DNA of 64,000 bases from Isoetes taiwanensis (Eukaryota; Streptophyta; Lycopodiopsida; Isoetales; Isoetaceae). Location of the stretch: contig JAJEKV010000146.1 of the NCBI GenBank assembly GCA_021234155.1, forward strand, positions 308,001 to 372,000, given 5' to 3'. Numbering within the stretch: the first letter of the stretch is position 1; every line of letters begins with the position of its first letter. This document shows, one piece after another, positions 31,450 to 44,403 of this stretch. A model generated the notes under the pieces. The model worked only from the letters and a program-made list of their open reading frames with translations, did no database searches and was not told the origin of the DNA. The translations under genes and the position numbers were made by a program.

Positions 31450-33477
31450 TTATCGTCCACTGAGACCAATCGGCCTATGGGACCCAGAAGGAGCGCAGCA
31501 AACTTATTACTGGGCACATGTCCTTTATGGTGGGCTAATTATGTCTAGCAAGATAAACAAGTTGAATTAACTAGGGGAACGAACCGTAATTGAGATATGG
31601 TGACATGCTATGAACAACTGAACCTGGCTTTAGGTTATAGTTGGGGGGCAGGCAAAACTATTGTGCCATGTCTTGGATTGGTGGGAGGGCTTGGTACGTG
31701 CGTATCTTCATGGCATTATTGATAACCTGTTTGCCCTGACCCGTATGCTGGCCATTGTGGCATGTGTTTCTTTGTGCGTTTTTGCTAGCCTAGATAGCTA
31801 GTATGTGAATTGAGTACGGAGACTCTTACAAACCTTCTTAAGACATCTTAGTATAGAGGGTGAAACATAGAGTTCTTTGCCCAGGATTGAACTATTGGAT
31901 GTGGCCTAATTCAGGGAACCTTTAATAATAGAGGCTAGCTTCTTAACCGTATCACAGAAGGGTGTACTGCTAGTACTTTGTTGGAGTAGCATGTGGAATC
32001 TATGAGGTTGGAATACAAGGAGCACGGGTGCTGTGATATCTTTTGCTATGGGTCTAATTATGGTATTGCATGGAAGTTGTGGCTGCTTATATGCTAAAGG
32101 AGTTTAGTATTCTGCTTTGCAATTTGGCTATATGATGCTGCCACTTGGTTCTGGAATATCTTGGCATGAGCCCTATTGTGTTGCGTTGTTCTGTGGTTGT
32201 CTTTGAAAGTGAGTTGCATGGGAATTGTATGATATCTTGTATTGGACCAGTCTGCAAGGTTGTTGGTGGTATCTATCTTGTAATTCGTGGTGGATGATGT
32301 TGCATCTTGCATTGCAAACGGACCACCTTCGGAGGGGTGGAATGGCCGTGGGACTCCGTATCCCTGCCAGATGGCTAGACGGATGGCATGTTGCATCTAT
32401 GGCCCACCTTTGAAGGGATGGGGTGGCCGCTTTCTTGCAATTGAGCCGAACCCCCATCTTAGACAAGAGATAGAACAAGAGAAGTTCAAATGACGGGACA
32501 GAGGACAAAAGAAAACACCAAATAAAAACATTTAAGCAAAGTATTTGAACCAAGGAAAACGTTGGAACAACAAAGATTGAAGAAATTATTGAAACGGAAA
32601 TGGAAAAAAATTCTACAAAAGATAGGACATGAAAAAAGTTGATCTTGTTTGAACACTCATAAATGCAAATATAAGTTAATACGGGAATCCCAAAGAAACT
32701 AAGTTTTTTTCTATCCAAAATCCTAAAGATCCAATAGACCACCTCAAATTCCAAAGATACAATATAATCCAACAGTCCTAACGCAATGTGAAAGCAAATA
32801 GTCTTGGTTTTGAAGAGACTGCATAAAGTAGGGAGAGAATGACCATGGAACGGAAATTCTAAAGATCCATAAAATCTTAAAGATGCAGTACTACCAATAG
32901 TCCTAATTGGAACATCTGCAGGTCTAGCCCTAAAGTATGCAAACAATCCTTTTGGCTCTTCATGGGAAGGAAGTAGAACTTTCATGGCATGGCAATGCCA
33001 GAACCTAGGACCTGATGTATGTCATGGCCGGTCGTTACTCGTGTCCTCTGAGGCTTCACAAATAGATTTGAACTTCCTTAGTAAGTTACACCCAACAATA
33101 TGACAACGCATCACAAATAGATTTGAACTTCCTTAATAAGTTACATCCAACAATATGACAACGCACTACTGGTGAATGGTATGATAAAAGTTGCACAACA
33201 TTTAAGAGACAAAAGAAGTTCAAAACAAACTACTGTAAAAAGCTATTTTTACTATTTGTGTAAAATAATAAGACGCAGTTCAATCTCGTGTTTAGAGGGC
33301 AACAGATACACTTCTGATTGACATGAACATTTCTTGAACACTCTTTGATTAGTTGTTAGATGTTCTTGTACAATAGCCACAGAAAACGTGGTCCCTCTTG
33401 GCATTGAAATGAGCAGTCTCCAAGGGAGACTTGTTAGACAAATATGCTTTGCCATAAATTAACATTAGGTTGGTGAT
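31450..33477. other. No gene supported
   Basis: About 2 kb. A 270-codon open frame exists on the minus strand (32985-32176), but its composition (Phe/Ile/Ser-rich then mixed) shows no family and looks like AT-rich chance. At 32291-32432 a roughly 90-bp unit (GTTGCATCT...GGACCACCTT...GGGGTGG) occurs twice. The last bases, 33473-33477 (GTGAT), are the left target copy of element C. Confidence 0.4.
33056..33165. repeat. Direct tandem duplication, 2 x 55 bp
   Basis: TCACAAATAGATTTGAACTT through TATGACAACGCA occurs twice in a row (33056-33110 and 33111-33165) with two or three differences. Confidence 0.9.
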
Positions 33478-35060
33478 TGTGACGCTCCCTGAACATATAC
33501 GACCCTCGGACGTATACATACGGGGACTTTCCCCTCCCATGGCGACCAACTCGCCATGAGCAGGGCCCTCCGTCTATTTCGGGCCATCTATAATATGATG
33601 CCCGAAAGAAGGACACGAAGGGGTCATTCGGCCCACGCCTTCAATGGGGCTCCTACGTCGCGGAAGCGTGAATACATGTTAGCACACATCATAAATCATA
33701 TATAAATAACCACCACGAAGGGTGGCACATCCATCCAAGTACCAACGACAAAGAATATGCATCTAAACCTAAGAAAACACCCCAAACCCCAGGTTCTACC
33801 CCGGTTCAGACTCCGACGAGGATGGACCGACGGCTCGACCTCAAGAGATCAGATGAGGTATAACCCGGCGTTATCTGGCATAGAACATCGGCTAGGGTTG
33901 TCCACTCCATCGCCCCTCAGGTGCACACTTTGCGGATGAGTCCAATCACGCTATGGCGTCACTATAGCCTTCCGGGATCACGCGGACTCAAGGTATCACC
34001 CTTTGAGCCTACTACGGGGGTTCATGAAGTCCCGTCCAGATGAGGCAGGTCGGGAAGCGCCCCTTCCGGGATCACAAGTGGTTCCATGGGTGGACTAGAG
34101 AATACGTGCGCATCGGCGACCCCCCGATCCGTGCCGACTTACTTCGCCCTAAATCTACTCAAAGTGCAAGGTGCCCCATGCGGGTCACACCAACTACACC
34201 CGGGGAGTGTCGGACCCATACCCCGGCCGGATGGCGCAAGCTCCGGGCCGGGCTATTAGGCCTAGTCCACTTTGTAGGAGTCTCGGGAGCCTTTTATGTT
34301 CGTGCAAGACCCCACCCCCACTTCACCACCTTGTGTCCCTTGTTTGGTGCTAAGTCACTCCATAGCATCCACGACTCGGTGGGCTCTTGTGCACAAAAGG
34401 CCGCATCTAATGGGAATAATAGGGCTCTATCTAGGAGCATACTACAATACATGGGCTCAGAGGTCTCTACCCCGTAATCCCCCATCTCCTGAGTGCTAAC
34501 TAAGCAAAGAACTACTAAACCATCAACCAAAGCACGCATGAGAGACTAGAGATAAAGAATACTCACCATATCAATCAAGGGTTAGCCTAACAAAAACCAC
34601 AAAGAAAACAGAGAGAGAACATACCACGTAGAGAGGGCTTATGCTATAAATCAACATAGTAATCACTTGACTAACAGATCACAAATCGGTCTTGGGCTGC
34701 TCCATCTCGACTAATCAAGGGGCCGGCTGTTGCTCCTCCTCCTCCATCCCCAATTGCTCCCAATTCGAATTGGGGCACAAAAGCCCTAATTTGGGTGTCC
34801 AAAATGGCAACCCTACCTTGCCCAATCGATTTGGGCGGGTGGCATGTCATAAATTAACTAATTTGGTATTTTAGCCCTTTTTTTAATATTAGGATAAGCC
34901 CTAAATTCGAATTAGGGTTTTGGTTAGGTTTCCACCTTTATAATTTAATTATTAACATAGCTAACCTTAGCTTATGAATAATTAATGTGCCATTAATTAT
35001 TCATAGTGACGTGTCGCGTATTTATACTTAAATATGCGTATAAATATGTGGAACGTCACA
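33478..35060 (-). repeat. 3' LTR of element C
   Basis: 1583 bp, reading TGTGACGCTCCC at the low end and GGAACGTCACA at the high end. The ends are inverted repeats of each other (TGTGACGNTCC). It differs from the other LTR by scattered 1-5 bp changes, concentrated in GC-rich spots. Confidence 0.92.
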
Positions 35061-36703
35061 TTCTCCCCACCTTAAAAATGATCTTTGCCCTCAAAGATCA
35101 AGATTACTCTTATTGCGAGGGCAACACATCATACATTGGAAGGAAGTCTCCCTCCTTAAAGAGATAGCGTGGGATTATAAGTCACACAGACGTTGTCATG
35201 TTCAAAGTGATCAAGTTTGAAATGACTTGTAATGTGCAATTTATAACTTTGGGATATAAGTGGTAGAGGCATGGATCAGACATGATCATCGGTTAGGACT
35301 GTCAAAAAGTGAAGAGTCTCAATTTGTTTCATCGTGGTGGTGGCGAGTTCACGGTCTATCTATTTTAGAAATCGTTCCTTCTATACATACAGTGTAATGC
35401 GATTATATATTAAAGATAGGTATAGATATAAAGAAGCGCTATTTGTTGTTATATTATAATAGATAGTAGTTATTAACCTCAAGACCGCTTGTTTAGAAAG
35501 TCATTCTAAGGATATTAACTTGTGTGTGTAGGTGTATTATATTCCCCGCTTCACTTTGTAATTCATTTCATTACAGCCATCCCTACTTTAATTTTGTAGC
35601 AAATTTTTGTTTTCCTATTTTTGTTACGAGTTTTTTAAGAACTCGTGATGTTCCTATCCTCAAGTATTTAATAGGTCCTTGGCAGTTATACTTATCCTTT
35701 AATACAACTATATATTTATCAGACGTATGGGAGCAGTCTTACCTATATACTTTAATATTAAGCAATGGGCGGGACGTTGTTCATGACTTATTATTCATAA
35801 CCTTGTTATAACCTAATCTAAGTCTCGTTATTCCCTCAGAAGTTTGTGTAAGACATACATACTTATCTACTTCTATTATATTTGATTATGTGTTTAAATA
35901 GCTCGCTCCTTTCGATTATCTTTAATCTTTCCACACTCACACTCTCTATCTTTAGTATAGATTACGGTCGGATGAGGACATATATTAATTCATTGGTTAT
36001 GTTTATAGATTTACCGGGCGTCCCGATATCCTTACATTTGAATTACTTATTTATCCTATTGCTATTTTCAGTAAACTTATCACACATACGGAACAACGCT
36101 ATATTTACAGGAGGTAATGTGCGGTGACATATATATTCGACGAATTGGTACCGACCGATTCGCTTTTCGGCGGTGCTATGGCTATGCAATCGTCTGTATT
36201 CATGAAGGTCGGTTAGACGATGGTGTCCCAGCGGAAGCATCGAAACCATGCACGGTCCGCCCGAGCTGTTAGATGGTGATGACTGAGGAGGTCCCGGGCT
36301 CATACTCGAAGTAGAAGTGCTGAATGTTGGGAATATGTTAAAATATCCCTATTTTGGATGGATACTCGAGAAATTGGTATGACGATGTTTGGTATCTAAG
36401 TGAAATACTGGACCTAATAATTACGAGGATTGATTTATTATGCGGCATCTAGATTGCTATTCAATGTAGAAGGAGACTGGATAGCACCATATATCTGATG
36501 GAGAAGTGGTTTATGATTATCTATTATAGACCATGTTAAGGAGGTACTATGCTAAGGTGGAAACTGGATTATAAGTACCCAGCTCATGAAAGGAAGATCA
36601 CTTTAGAAGTGTAGGTTTTGACAATGGTGGTGAAGGTATAGCATGTCCGACACTTTATAACTATTGCTACTTGAATCGAGGTATGATTCGCGGAATGGCG
36701 GAG

Positions 36704-36728
36704 AATAAATAAATAAATAAATAAATAT
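36704..36728. repeat. (AAAT)n microsatellite
   Basis: About six AAAT units within element C. Confidence 0.9.
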
Positions 36729-39134
36729 ATTAAATCATCCCCCCATGGGACCTTGAAGGTCATGGTGTATGAGGATATCGATCCATAAGCTATGGATTAT
36801 AAAATTACATATACATTGTGTTTGGTAAAGAGATTGATGTTCCTGCGTGAAATAAAGACGCAAGATTATAGACGTCTAAGAAGACCACGTAACCACGTGG
36901 ATACGCTTAATGACATTGGTCAAATGCATGACCATTATGCATGGTATAAATTAAGGAAATGGACACATGTTATGTCTGCTGGGAGCATCGAGATGCCCGT
37001 ATAACGCATTTGGAGGATAGTGTGGAACGTAGTTTCTACATAAGGTCAAGAGAAGACGACAATTGGTAGGAACAGTAAACCACCGAAAAAAAGGTGCAAG
37101 GTATGTTGGATCTTTAGTGAAGCTAGATTATGAAGGGAACTTGACCTTCAACTAATGATACATTAGGAAGGCAAGTAATGTACCCACACGACAAGTGGGA
37201 GAGAAGAGGTGCTTGAAAGTTGTTGTAAACCACGTTTCAAGTATAGAGAGTTTGGAATGACACGTTGAATGTACCAAAGTCTGGAGTATGAACAAGGTAG
37301 GCGCCCCATGAACATCTCACCAAGGAGGATGTGCTCTGGAATTGGTATCGTGTGTGTATCCCGAGGAGTAACTCCACGTTGATATATGTGTACTAGGACC
37401 ATTTAATAATAAATCATAACTAAAAGAAGATAGGATACATACTAGAGATGAAACATGTCCACAAGGAACTTAGGTTGGCATTTGCCCCTGTGGAAGTTAT
37501 GACTGGAGCTTGAGGACGAAGGCAAAGTAAGGTTAGTGGTGTCGAAACCACAACATGTATATGGTACTAGATAACCAAGTTGGTGAAATAAGTTGGCCGC
37601 AAGTATGAATATAGCTAGATGCCTATGTCAACAAGTTACATAGGAGTCTAGACTTAGGGTTGGTGCACACATGTTACTATATCATATAATAACAACGTAG
37701 CGGTCCTGGATGTAGGATGGATTTAGTAGTATTACATACTACACTAGTGAGGAGATCAAAGATGTTAATTGTGATATTAGGATGTATATCATATTAAAAG
37801 ATAGAAGAATAGCCGTGACGAGGTGGTGAGTGAAACATTACTTAACAAGGTGTAAAGAATAAGCACAATGATATGCTTATATATGAAGATATTGGGTTAG
37901 GTATGTTTTACCAGAGATAAGCATTCAAGCTATCCCAATGGTTGGAGTTGCCTATCTTAGGTTCATCGTACTAAGGAATATGGAAAGAGTTTAAATCAGT
38001 GGAAATAGCTAGAGTAAGTCTAACATATACGGTGATGTCACATTCAAGAATATCCCGAAGATGGTTGGAACAATAGATAGATAGGTAGATAGCATCTATA
38101 CGTCATGGCACATTGGCAGCGTCCATGAGGACATATGACGGACCCCCAGAGACTTGAACACAAGATCTCTGAATAGAGGAGGCCTATCTTGAGGGGTCTT
38201 TGGGTGGTACTGTCCTTTGGGATATTTATATAATCCTATGTAAGTTCATTTGCAGAACCTAAAGATGTTTAGGTATTAAAATAATGGTTGGAAACATTTT
38301 GCTCGAACCTTATCTAGGTACCCTAGAAGGAGGTGAGTAATCAACAATGGTTGGGTGGCATTGGAATGTGCGGGAGAACATTCCAAAAGAGGGTAGACGG
38401 TTGTCACTTTGACAGGCGTGTGGCACAGATAATTAATCACCTCCATATAGACGGTGAAGTTTGGCACAAAGTGTTGACATTATTATGGGGGTTCTAACAC
38501 AGGTACTCACTGCGTATCACAGAGTTGGTACCGTGGTCTGGGAAAATGGTCCACAAAAAGAACACGACCATTGAGAAGAAGAAGTGAGGGGTGGTAGGAT
38601 TAAAGCTACCAATGGTCTGGAGGGGTGCTGCATGGCAGTCCCTAGTTGGTTGGGCGAAAAGAAATCCTTTCTTTGGGAAATGAGACGAGTCAAGGTTTAG
38701 ACACTAGAGAGAGACAACGTTAATTATAATTATGTCTATAAAACATTACGTCGAATAAGGTGTAATATAAAGCATATGAATGTAGTATAGATTAAATGAT
38801 GGTAGGGCCCGAAGAAATTGGGTTATCAAGGCATCTACCAAAGGAAAAATAATTAAAGTTATAGGTCGAGGAACACCGATAACTGGGTATTATTACCGTC
38901 GCAGTAAAAAGAATATCCAAGGATATAATACCACCGCTATTCTAGGAAGTTGCCCCGTCGTTGTTAATTAAATTCGAATTAGTCCCACCAAATGAGCTGA
39001 TGTTGTCATAACAAGTTGGCGGACTTGCTAGGTTACGTCGTGCCATTTGGTCGGTTTATTCCTAGGGATACTAGCTTTATATATATGGTTAATGATTATC
39101 CAGGTTGACTATAGCGAGAGAGGTCGTCTCCCAT

Positions 39135-39226
39135 GGCTATGGCAAGGCTGCTTACTCGGCGGCTATGGCTTAAAGAGCTTGTTCGGCCGGGCTATGGCAA
39201 GAGAGCTTGTTCCGGCGGCTATGGCG
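39135..39226. repeat. Tandem repeat, four units of about 27 bp
   Basis: GGCTATGGC followed by AAGAGAGCTTGTTC-GGC recurs at 39135, 39161, 39190 and 39217. Confidence 0.75.
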
Positions 39227-39329
39227 CCTCCACTTCGTGGGTTTACCAAAGGCACGCCTCTAATTTAAATAGGAATATAGATGCACTATAAATACGAGAA
39301 AAAGCATTATATTACTCCAAGAAAGAAGT

Positions 39330-39383
39330 TGGCTTATTGGTAAAGGTGTTGGCTTGGGTGCAGAAGGTCAGGGGTTCAATCCC
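39330..39383 (+). repeat. tRNA-like module 1 (Pol III A and B boxes)
   Basis: TGGCTTATTGG (39330-39340) fits the A-box pattern and GGTTCAATCCC (39373-39383) the B box, 33 bp apart as in tRNAs and tRNA-derived SINEs. An acceptor stem is not evident, so it is not called a functional tRNA. It lies antisense to element C, some 600 bp inside its primer site. Confidence 0.55.
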
Positions 39384-39484
39384 ATGATGCACCTTTTTCT
39401 TAAAAGAACTGCTAACTAGACAGAACAGAATATCATATATGTATAACAAAATAATAGAACATATATACGCTATATAAAGATAGT

Positions 39485-39538
39485 TGGCAAGATGGAAAGA
39501 GTGTTGGGTTGGAAGTAAGAGGTCAAGGGTTCAAAATG
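39485..39538 (+). repeat. tRNA-like module 2 (degenerate)
   Basis: TGGCAAGATGG (39485-39495) and GGTTCAAAATG (39528-39538) repeat the layout of module 1, with the shared text GTGTTGG...AGAGGTCA-GGGTTCAA between. The spacing is the same as in module 1, 155 bp upstream. Its B box has decayed at the end. Confidence 0.5.
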
Positions 39539-39982
39539 CGGGCGGAAAAGGAAAACTTATTTTTTTTAAAAAAAAAACGGACGCGTATTTTTATACGGCG
39601 GACCGTATGGGGCGCTGACGTGTTTATACTCGTTTTATTTTCAAAAAGAAACACCCTCGAATACCTCAGCGCCCCTTTTTGTTTTTCGGCGGCCTGTTGT
39701 CCGTTTTGCCTCGGGAGACGTGCCCCCTAGGGTATTTGAGAGGTGCCCGATCCATTGGAACCGTTTTTAAGCCTTCATCCAGAACGTACGTGCAAAAGTT
39801 ATAGCTCTTCCAAACTTAGGTCTTCCAGTCGCCCTAAACTTCTTAAGAACTTACAATTTATTACATCCACCTAACACAGAACTAAATCACCAAAAAGTTA
39901 AGCAGTCCAACGAGCCTAAACTCCCACTCAACTACCGAGCTAACGGGTTAAAGATTTGTGGTGCTATGATTAGGTCAACCAA

Positions 39983-40000
39983 AATCATTGCTCGATACCA
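39983..40000 (-). other. Primer binding site of element C
   Basis: The minus strand reads TGGTATCGAGCAATGATT. It differs from the canonical iMet site TGGTATCAGAGCAATGGTT by a few bases. It lies three bases inside the 5' LTR and sets the orientation. Confidence 0.8.
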
Positions 40001-40003
40001 CCG

Positions 40004-41588
40004 TGGACGCTCCCGAACATATCGACCCCCGGACGATATACACGGGACTTTCCCCTCCCATGGCGACCAATTACGCCGCCATGAGTAGGCCCTCCGTCTA
40101 TTTCGGGCCATCTATAATATGATGCCGAAAGAAGGACACTGAAAGGGTCATTCGCCCACGCCTTCAATGGGGCTCCTACGTCGAAGCGTGAATACATGTT
40201 AGCACACATCATAAATCATATATAAATAACCACCACGAAGGGTGGCACATCCATCAAGTACCAACGACAAAGAATATGCATCTAAACCTAAGAAAACACC
40301 CCAAACCCCGGGTTCTACCCCGGTTCGGCATCAGATGAGGATGGTCGACGGCTCGGCCTCAAGAGATCAGCAGATTGGAGGTATAACTTTGGCGTTGGGC
40401 TGGCATAGAACATCGGCTAGGGTTGTCCACTCCATCAGCCCCTCCCTGTGCACACTTTGCGGATGAGTCCAATCACGCTATGGCGTCACTATAGCCTTCC
40501 AGGATCACCTTAGACTCAAGGTATCACCCTTTGAGCCTACTACGAGGGTTCATGAAGTCCCGTCCGATGAGGCAGGTCGGGAAGCGTCCCCTTCCGGGAT
40601 CACGGTGGTTCCATGGGTGGACTAGAGAATACGCGTCGCATCAGCGACCCCCCAGATCCGTGCGGAACTTACTCGCCCTAAATCTACTCAAAGTGCAAGG
40701 TGCCCCATGCTTGGGTCACACCAACTACACCGGGGGAGTGTCGGACCCATACCCGGCACGGATGGCGCCCTAGCTCAGGGCCGGCTATTAGGCCTAGTCC
40801 CTTTGTAGGAGTCTCGGGGGAGCCTTTTATGTTCGTGCAAGACCCCACCCCCACTTCACCACTGTGTCCCTTGTTTGGTGCTAAGTCACTCCATAGCATC
40901 CACGACTCGGTGGGCTCTTGTGCACAGGCCGCATCTAATGGGAATAATACAGGGCTCTATCTAGGAGCATACTACAATACATGGGCTCAGAGGTCTCTAC
41001 CCCCCGTAATCCCCCATCTCCGGAGTGCTAACTAAGCAAAGAACTACTAAACCATCAACCAAAGCACGTACAGAGACTAGAGATAAAGAATACTCACCAT
41101 ATCAATCAAGGGTTAGCCTAACAGGTAAACCACAAAGAAAACAGAGAGAGAACACACCACAGAGAGGCGCTATGCTATAAATCAACATAGTAATCTATTG
41201 ACTAACCACAAAATCGGTCTTGGGCTGCTCCATCTCGACTAACTGAAGGGCTCGGCATTTGCTCCTCCTCCTCCATCCCCAATTGCTCCCAATTCGAATT
41301 GGGGCACAAAAGCCCTAATTTGGGTGTCCAAAATGGCAACCCTACCTTGCCCAATCGATTTGGGCCAGGTGGCATGTCATAAATTAACTAATTTGGTATT
41401 TTAGCCCTTTTTAATATTAGGATAAGCCCTAAATTCGAATTAGGGTTTTGGTTAGGTTTCCACCTTTATAATTTAATTATTAACATAGCTAACCTTAGCT
41501 TATGAATAATTAATGTGCCATTAATTATTCATAGTGACGTGTCACGTATTTATACTTAAATATGCGTATAAATATGTGGAACGTCACA
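40004..41588 (-). repeat. 5' LTR of element C
   Basis: 1585 bp, collinear with 33478-35060. Its last bases ACGTCACA are followed by the target copy GTGAT. The inner end reads TGGACGCTCC, where the outer copy has TGTGACGCTCC. Confidence 0.92.
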
Positions 41589-42023
41589 GTGATGTCCTTC
41601 ATTCTTCTTCTCAGGTCTATTCAGGAAAGACTTTGAAGCCACATTTTGGACATGGAAATATTAAATCCAGCTTTTCTCTAAACTCTTAACTCTCAGTTTT
41701 ATGCTTTGTTATTCATCTGCTTTAGAAAATACAGAGGGGACAATCCTACACAGAAAATTATTTCATCTACAGCTGGACTACATCCCAATTTACATACTTA
41801 GAGGAAAAATTATCACTATGAATTTAAGAACTCAAGAAACACAGTGTCCCTCTGGATAAGATTGACTTTCTAAACTTGTAATTTGATATGTGCTTAAATT
41901 TAAGTGGATCTTGTAGGCCCAACATGAGCTACTAGAAAGAACCGTAAATAAGCTTTGCACATGATACAGAAAATCAGAGAAGCCAAAGTCCTCAATTTTA
42001 CACAATGAACAACTAAGACTGAC

Positions 42024-42804
42024 CTGGCATAGAAATCATGAATGAGTTCACGGACCTCGGGCATTAGTTCCAAAGAGGTTGCGAAAGTTGATGTTATCAA
42101 TGACCTTATTCTACATACAATATAAACAGAGTGGGTTAGCCAGTATTACAAACAAATATCAACATGAAACTAATACCTTGAGCTCTGATCTATCAAAAGA
42201 TGCTAGTGCACAGAGACCCCCATAAGTAGCAACATCTTGAGGAGCAATAACATCTGAATAATTGTTTCCCAGCTCAAAGTGTGTGTCAACAAACTGCAAG
42301 TACAAGAAACAGCAACCATCGAACGCCTGTCTATAATAAGAGAATGAAGAGGGTTTTGGAATCCAAACTATCACATGGCAGGATGTAAATAGCAGAAGGA
42401 AACAAATCACATGCAAGAACAAGGAAACGAATTGCCTCCAAAAACAAGTACTAACTAAGCTAAACAACCGTCCACAAGTAGCATTGGAACAATGGATAAA
42501 TATGTTGCTTTAAAAGCAAACATTGTAGGCAGTACATATTTCTTCATAAGAAAATTAATAAGTAATACAAATAACAAACAGGGGACAACCTTGCGAGCAA
42601 CCAATTTATATTTCCTTGTCTCCAAATGAGCCAAGCCTGCTGCACACCTGAGCTTTGCCATCATTACAGGCTCTTGAACGTCAGGAGTTTGCTCCGCCTT
42701 TGAGACATAATTTGACACATGGGAAAAAATGTCCAAGTTCTATGCTGACAAGAATCGCATTCAAGCACATTGCAATAATGTGCTTTGAAGTTGTACATTG
42801 ATGG
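42024..42804 (-). pseudogene. COP9 signalosome subunit 1 (CSN1/FUS6) gene fragment, three exons
   Basis: CSN1 is a PCI-domain subunit of the complex that removes NEDD8 from cullins. On the minus strand, exon A (42804-42590) encodes HQCTTSKHIIAMCLNAILVS, IELGHF, and, after a frameshift in a T run near 42735, HVSNYVSKAEQTPDVQEPV, MMAKLRCAAGLAHLETRKYK and LVARK. Exon B (42293-42177) encodes [39 protein letters not shown]. Exon C (42110-42024) encodes NKVIDNINFRN, a frameshift, then SLELMPEVRELIHDFYAR. Junctions are GT-AG. These match consecutive central CSN1 segments. The exons for the first half and the C-terminal PCI part are not found on either side. Two frameshifts and the missing ends make it a pseudogene or a captured fragment. 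Element C sits about 430 bp beyond the last exon. Confidence 0.82.
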
Positions 42805-44403
42805 CTCGCAGGCATTTAAACAAGGCAGCAAAAACACAGCACTTTGTGTAGTACAAAGTGGGAAAGGAATAGTAACATAAACCCTCTTTATTCTGAGGCT
42901 GAAGCATACATAGAGAAACTTGATTACAATATCCAGCAACAACATACTCCCTTTCTTCTAAAGCTGAAGCATATAAAGAGATCAATAAAAACATATCCGC
43001 CCATAAGTCCTAGTTGGACCAAAAGACCACAAAGCTCAATAATACGCAAAGCTTATAACGTAAATGTAAAAGCTATTCTGGTCACGAGCGAATGGTAGCA
43101 TGCTGTGGCACCAGTTTACGAAATGTTCAACCTAAATTTCACAGCGACAGCGACGATTACAATTATATATACAATATCAACAATCATTTTTTTAGTGAGT
43201 AGTGCATTTCCGTGATGCCACGTGGCATGCGCCAATAATAAGGAATAACAATTGGGTCAAAGAATTCTGGATTACCTGGTTAGCAGGTCATATATTTATA
43301 ACAGTTTATAAACAAAGGTCGCATCAGCAAAGACTATGGACTGAAAAATCTAGATCTAACTGTACTGAAGAGCTAAGCTTTGACAACTATGGTTTGCATG
43401 GATTGGTAATGCATGCATGAACTTAGTTTTACTTGTCTAATGGAAGCCTCCTGCGTGAACCCAAAGCTGAAAAGCTTGATCATTCTGACCCATTTGATAC
43501 TAAAAATGATAGACCAAGCAGTGAATATTGTTGGCCGTTGAAATCCTGTATATCTTATTTGCAGAACTATGGAAGAAATGGTGAAAAATGACAGAACAAG
43601 CAGCAAGAAATACGCAAATACAAAGAAAGCATAATATGAAGGAAAGCACGTATAACAAAGGACTTAACAAGAAACTCCAAGACAGAACTCCCAGCTGGAA
43701 GACAAGAAACACTAAAAGCGTCCAAGATTAGGAACCAGGGTGAGAAACCAGAAAAGAAACTCCAAATTGGAACTCCAACTAGCTTCGAGCCCTTGGATAT
43801 GGTCTGTCTGGCGGTATCCAAGGGGGAAAAAATTCCCCAACAATTGTTAGGGTAAGCGAATTGGTCCAACATTCCCGGTTAGATGCTCCCAGCTAACAGT
43901 TAGTCACAGACAAATTTCACAACGACAATTATGGCACGTTCTTCATTCTTACCTCGCATTCTACCTGTTTTAGCTTCCATGACTTCACCGCCTAGAATAG
44001 CCGCTTATCTTACTTTCATGTTTCAAGAAACATGGGTTTGAATTCTGGGGTGTCATTAATGTTGCCTTCTAACTGCACCTCAAAATTCAAACCTCAAGGT
44101 TTCTTGTATACAATACCTCACAATTCAAGGCCCAGGTTTCTTCTATACATATGTAAAGATCACTTGCCTTCCATTCAGCCCCGACGTCCAATCAAACATC
44201 GCCACGTGTGCTATCTTCTTTCCCTGAACCGAAGCTCTCTTTGTTGTTCAAAATTTTCTGTGACATTTCGGCAACATCATATTTCTACTTTGAATTCTGT
44301 GATCTTTACCTCACGTTCCAGCAATCTACCCTACATTCCAGCAATATACCTTATATTCTGAAAGATTTACCAGCCCTGAATGAGGCAAGTGGTCTTCATG
44401 TAA
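42805..44403. other. No gene supported
   Basis: About 1.6 kb, where upstream CSN1 exons would be expected, but none is recognisable on the minus strand. Short frames show no family. Confidence 0.45.

Larger units (their letters stand above)
35061..39980. other. Internal region of element C, non-coding
   Basis: Examined on both strands without finding a protein family. It holds a (AAAT)n microsatellite at 36704-36728, a tandem GGCTATGG repeat at 39135-39226, and two tRNA-like modules at 39330-39383 and 39485-39538. Confidence 0.6.
33478..41588 (-). mobile_element. LTR retrotransposon C, LARD-like (no coding capacity seen)
   Basis: 8111 bp with two long LTRs, 33478-35060 and 40004-41588, and a perfect 5-bp target duplication GTGAT (33473-33477 and 41589-41593). 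The primer site, read on the minus strand directly below 40004, is TGGTATCGAGCAATGATT, a near match to the iMet site. A purine-rich tract (AAGGTGGGGAGAAT, minus strand, about 35061-35075) abuts the other LTR, so the element runs right to left. The internal 4.9 kb shows no gag, protease, RT or integrase motif on either strand and no frame over about 100 codons. The LTR pair is still very similar, which argues for a non-autonomous element rather than simple decay. Confidence 0.88.

Noticed and set aside
32176-32985. 270-codon minus-strand frame as a gene
   Set aside because: No family features; Phe/Ile/Ser-rich reading of AT-rich DNA and overlaps local duplications.
39330-39383. A functional tRNA gene
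   Set aside because: A and B boxes are present, but no convincing acceptor stem or anticodon arm was found; kept as a tRNA-like module.
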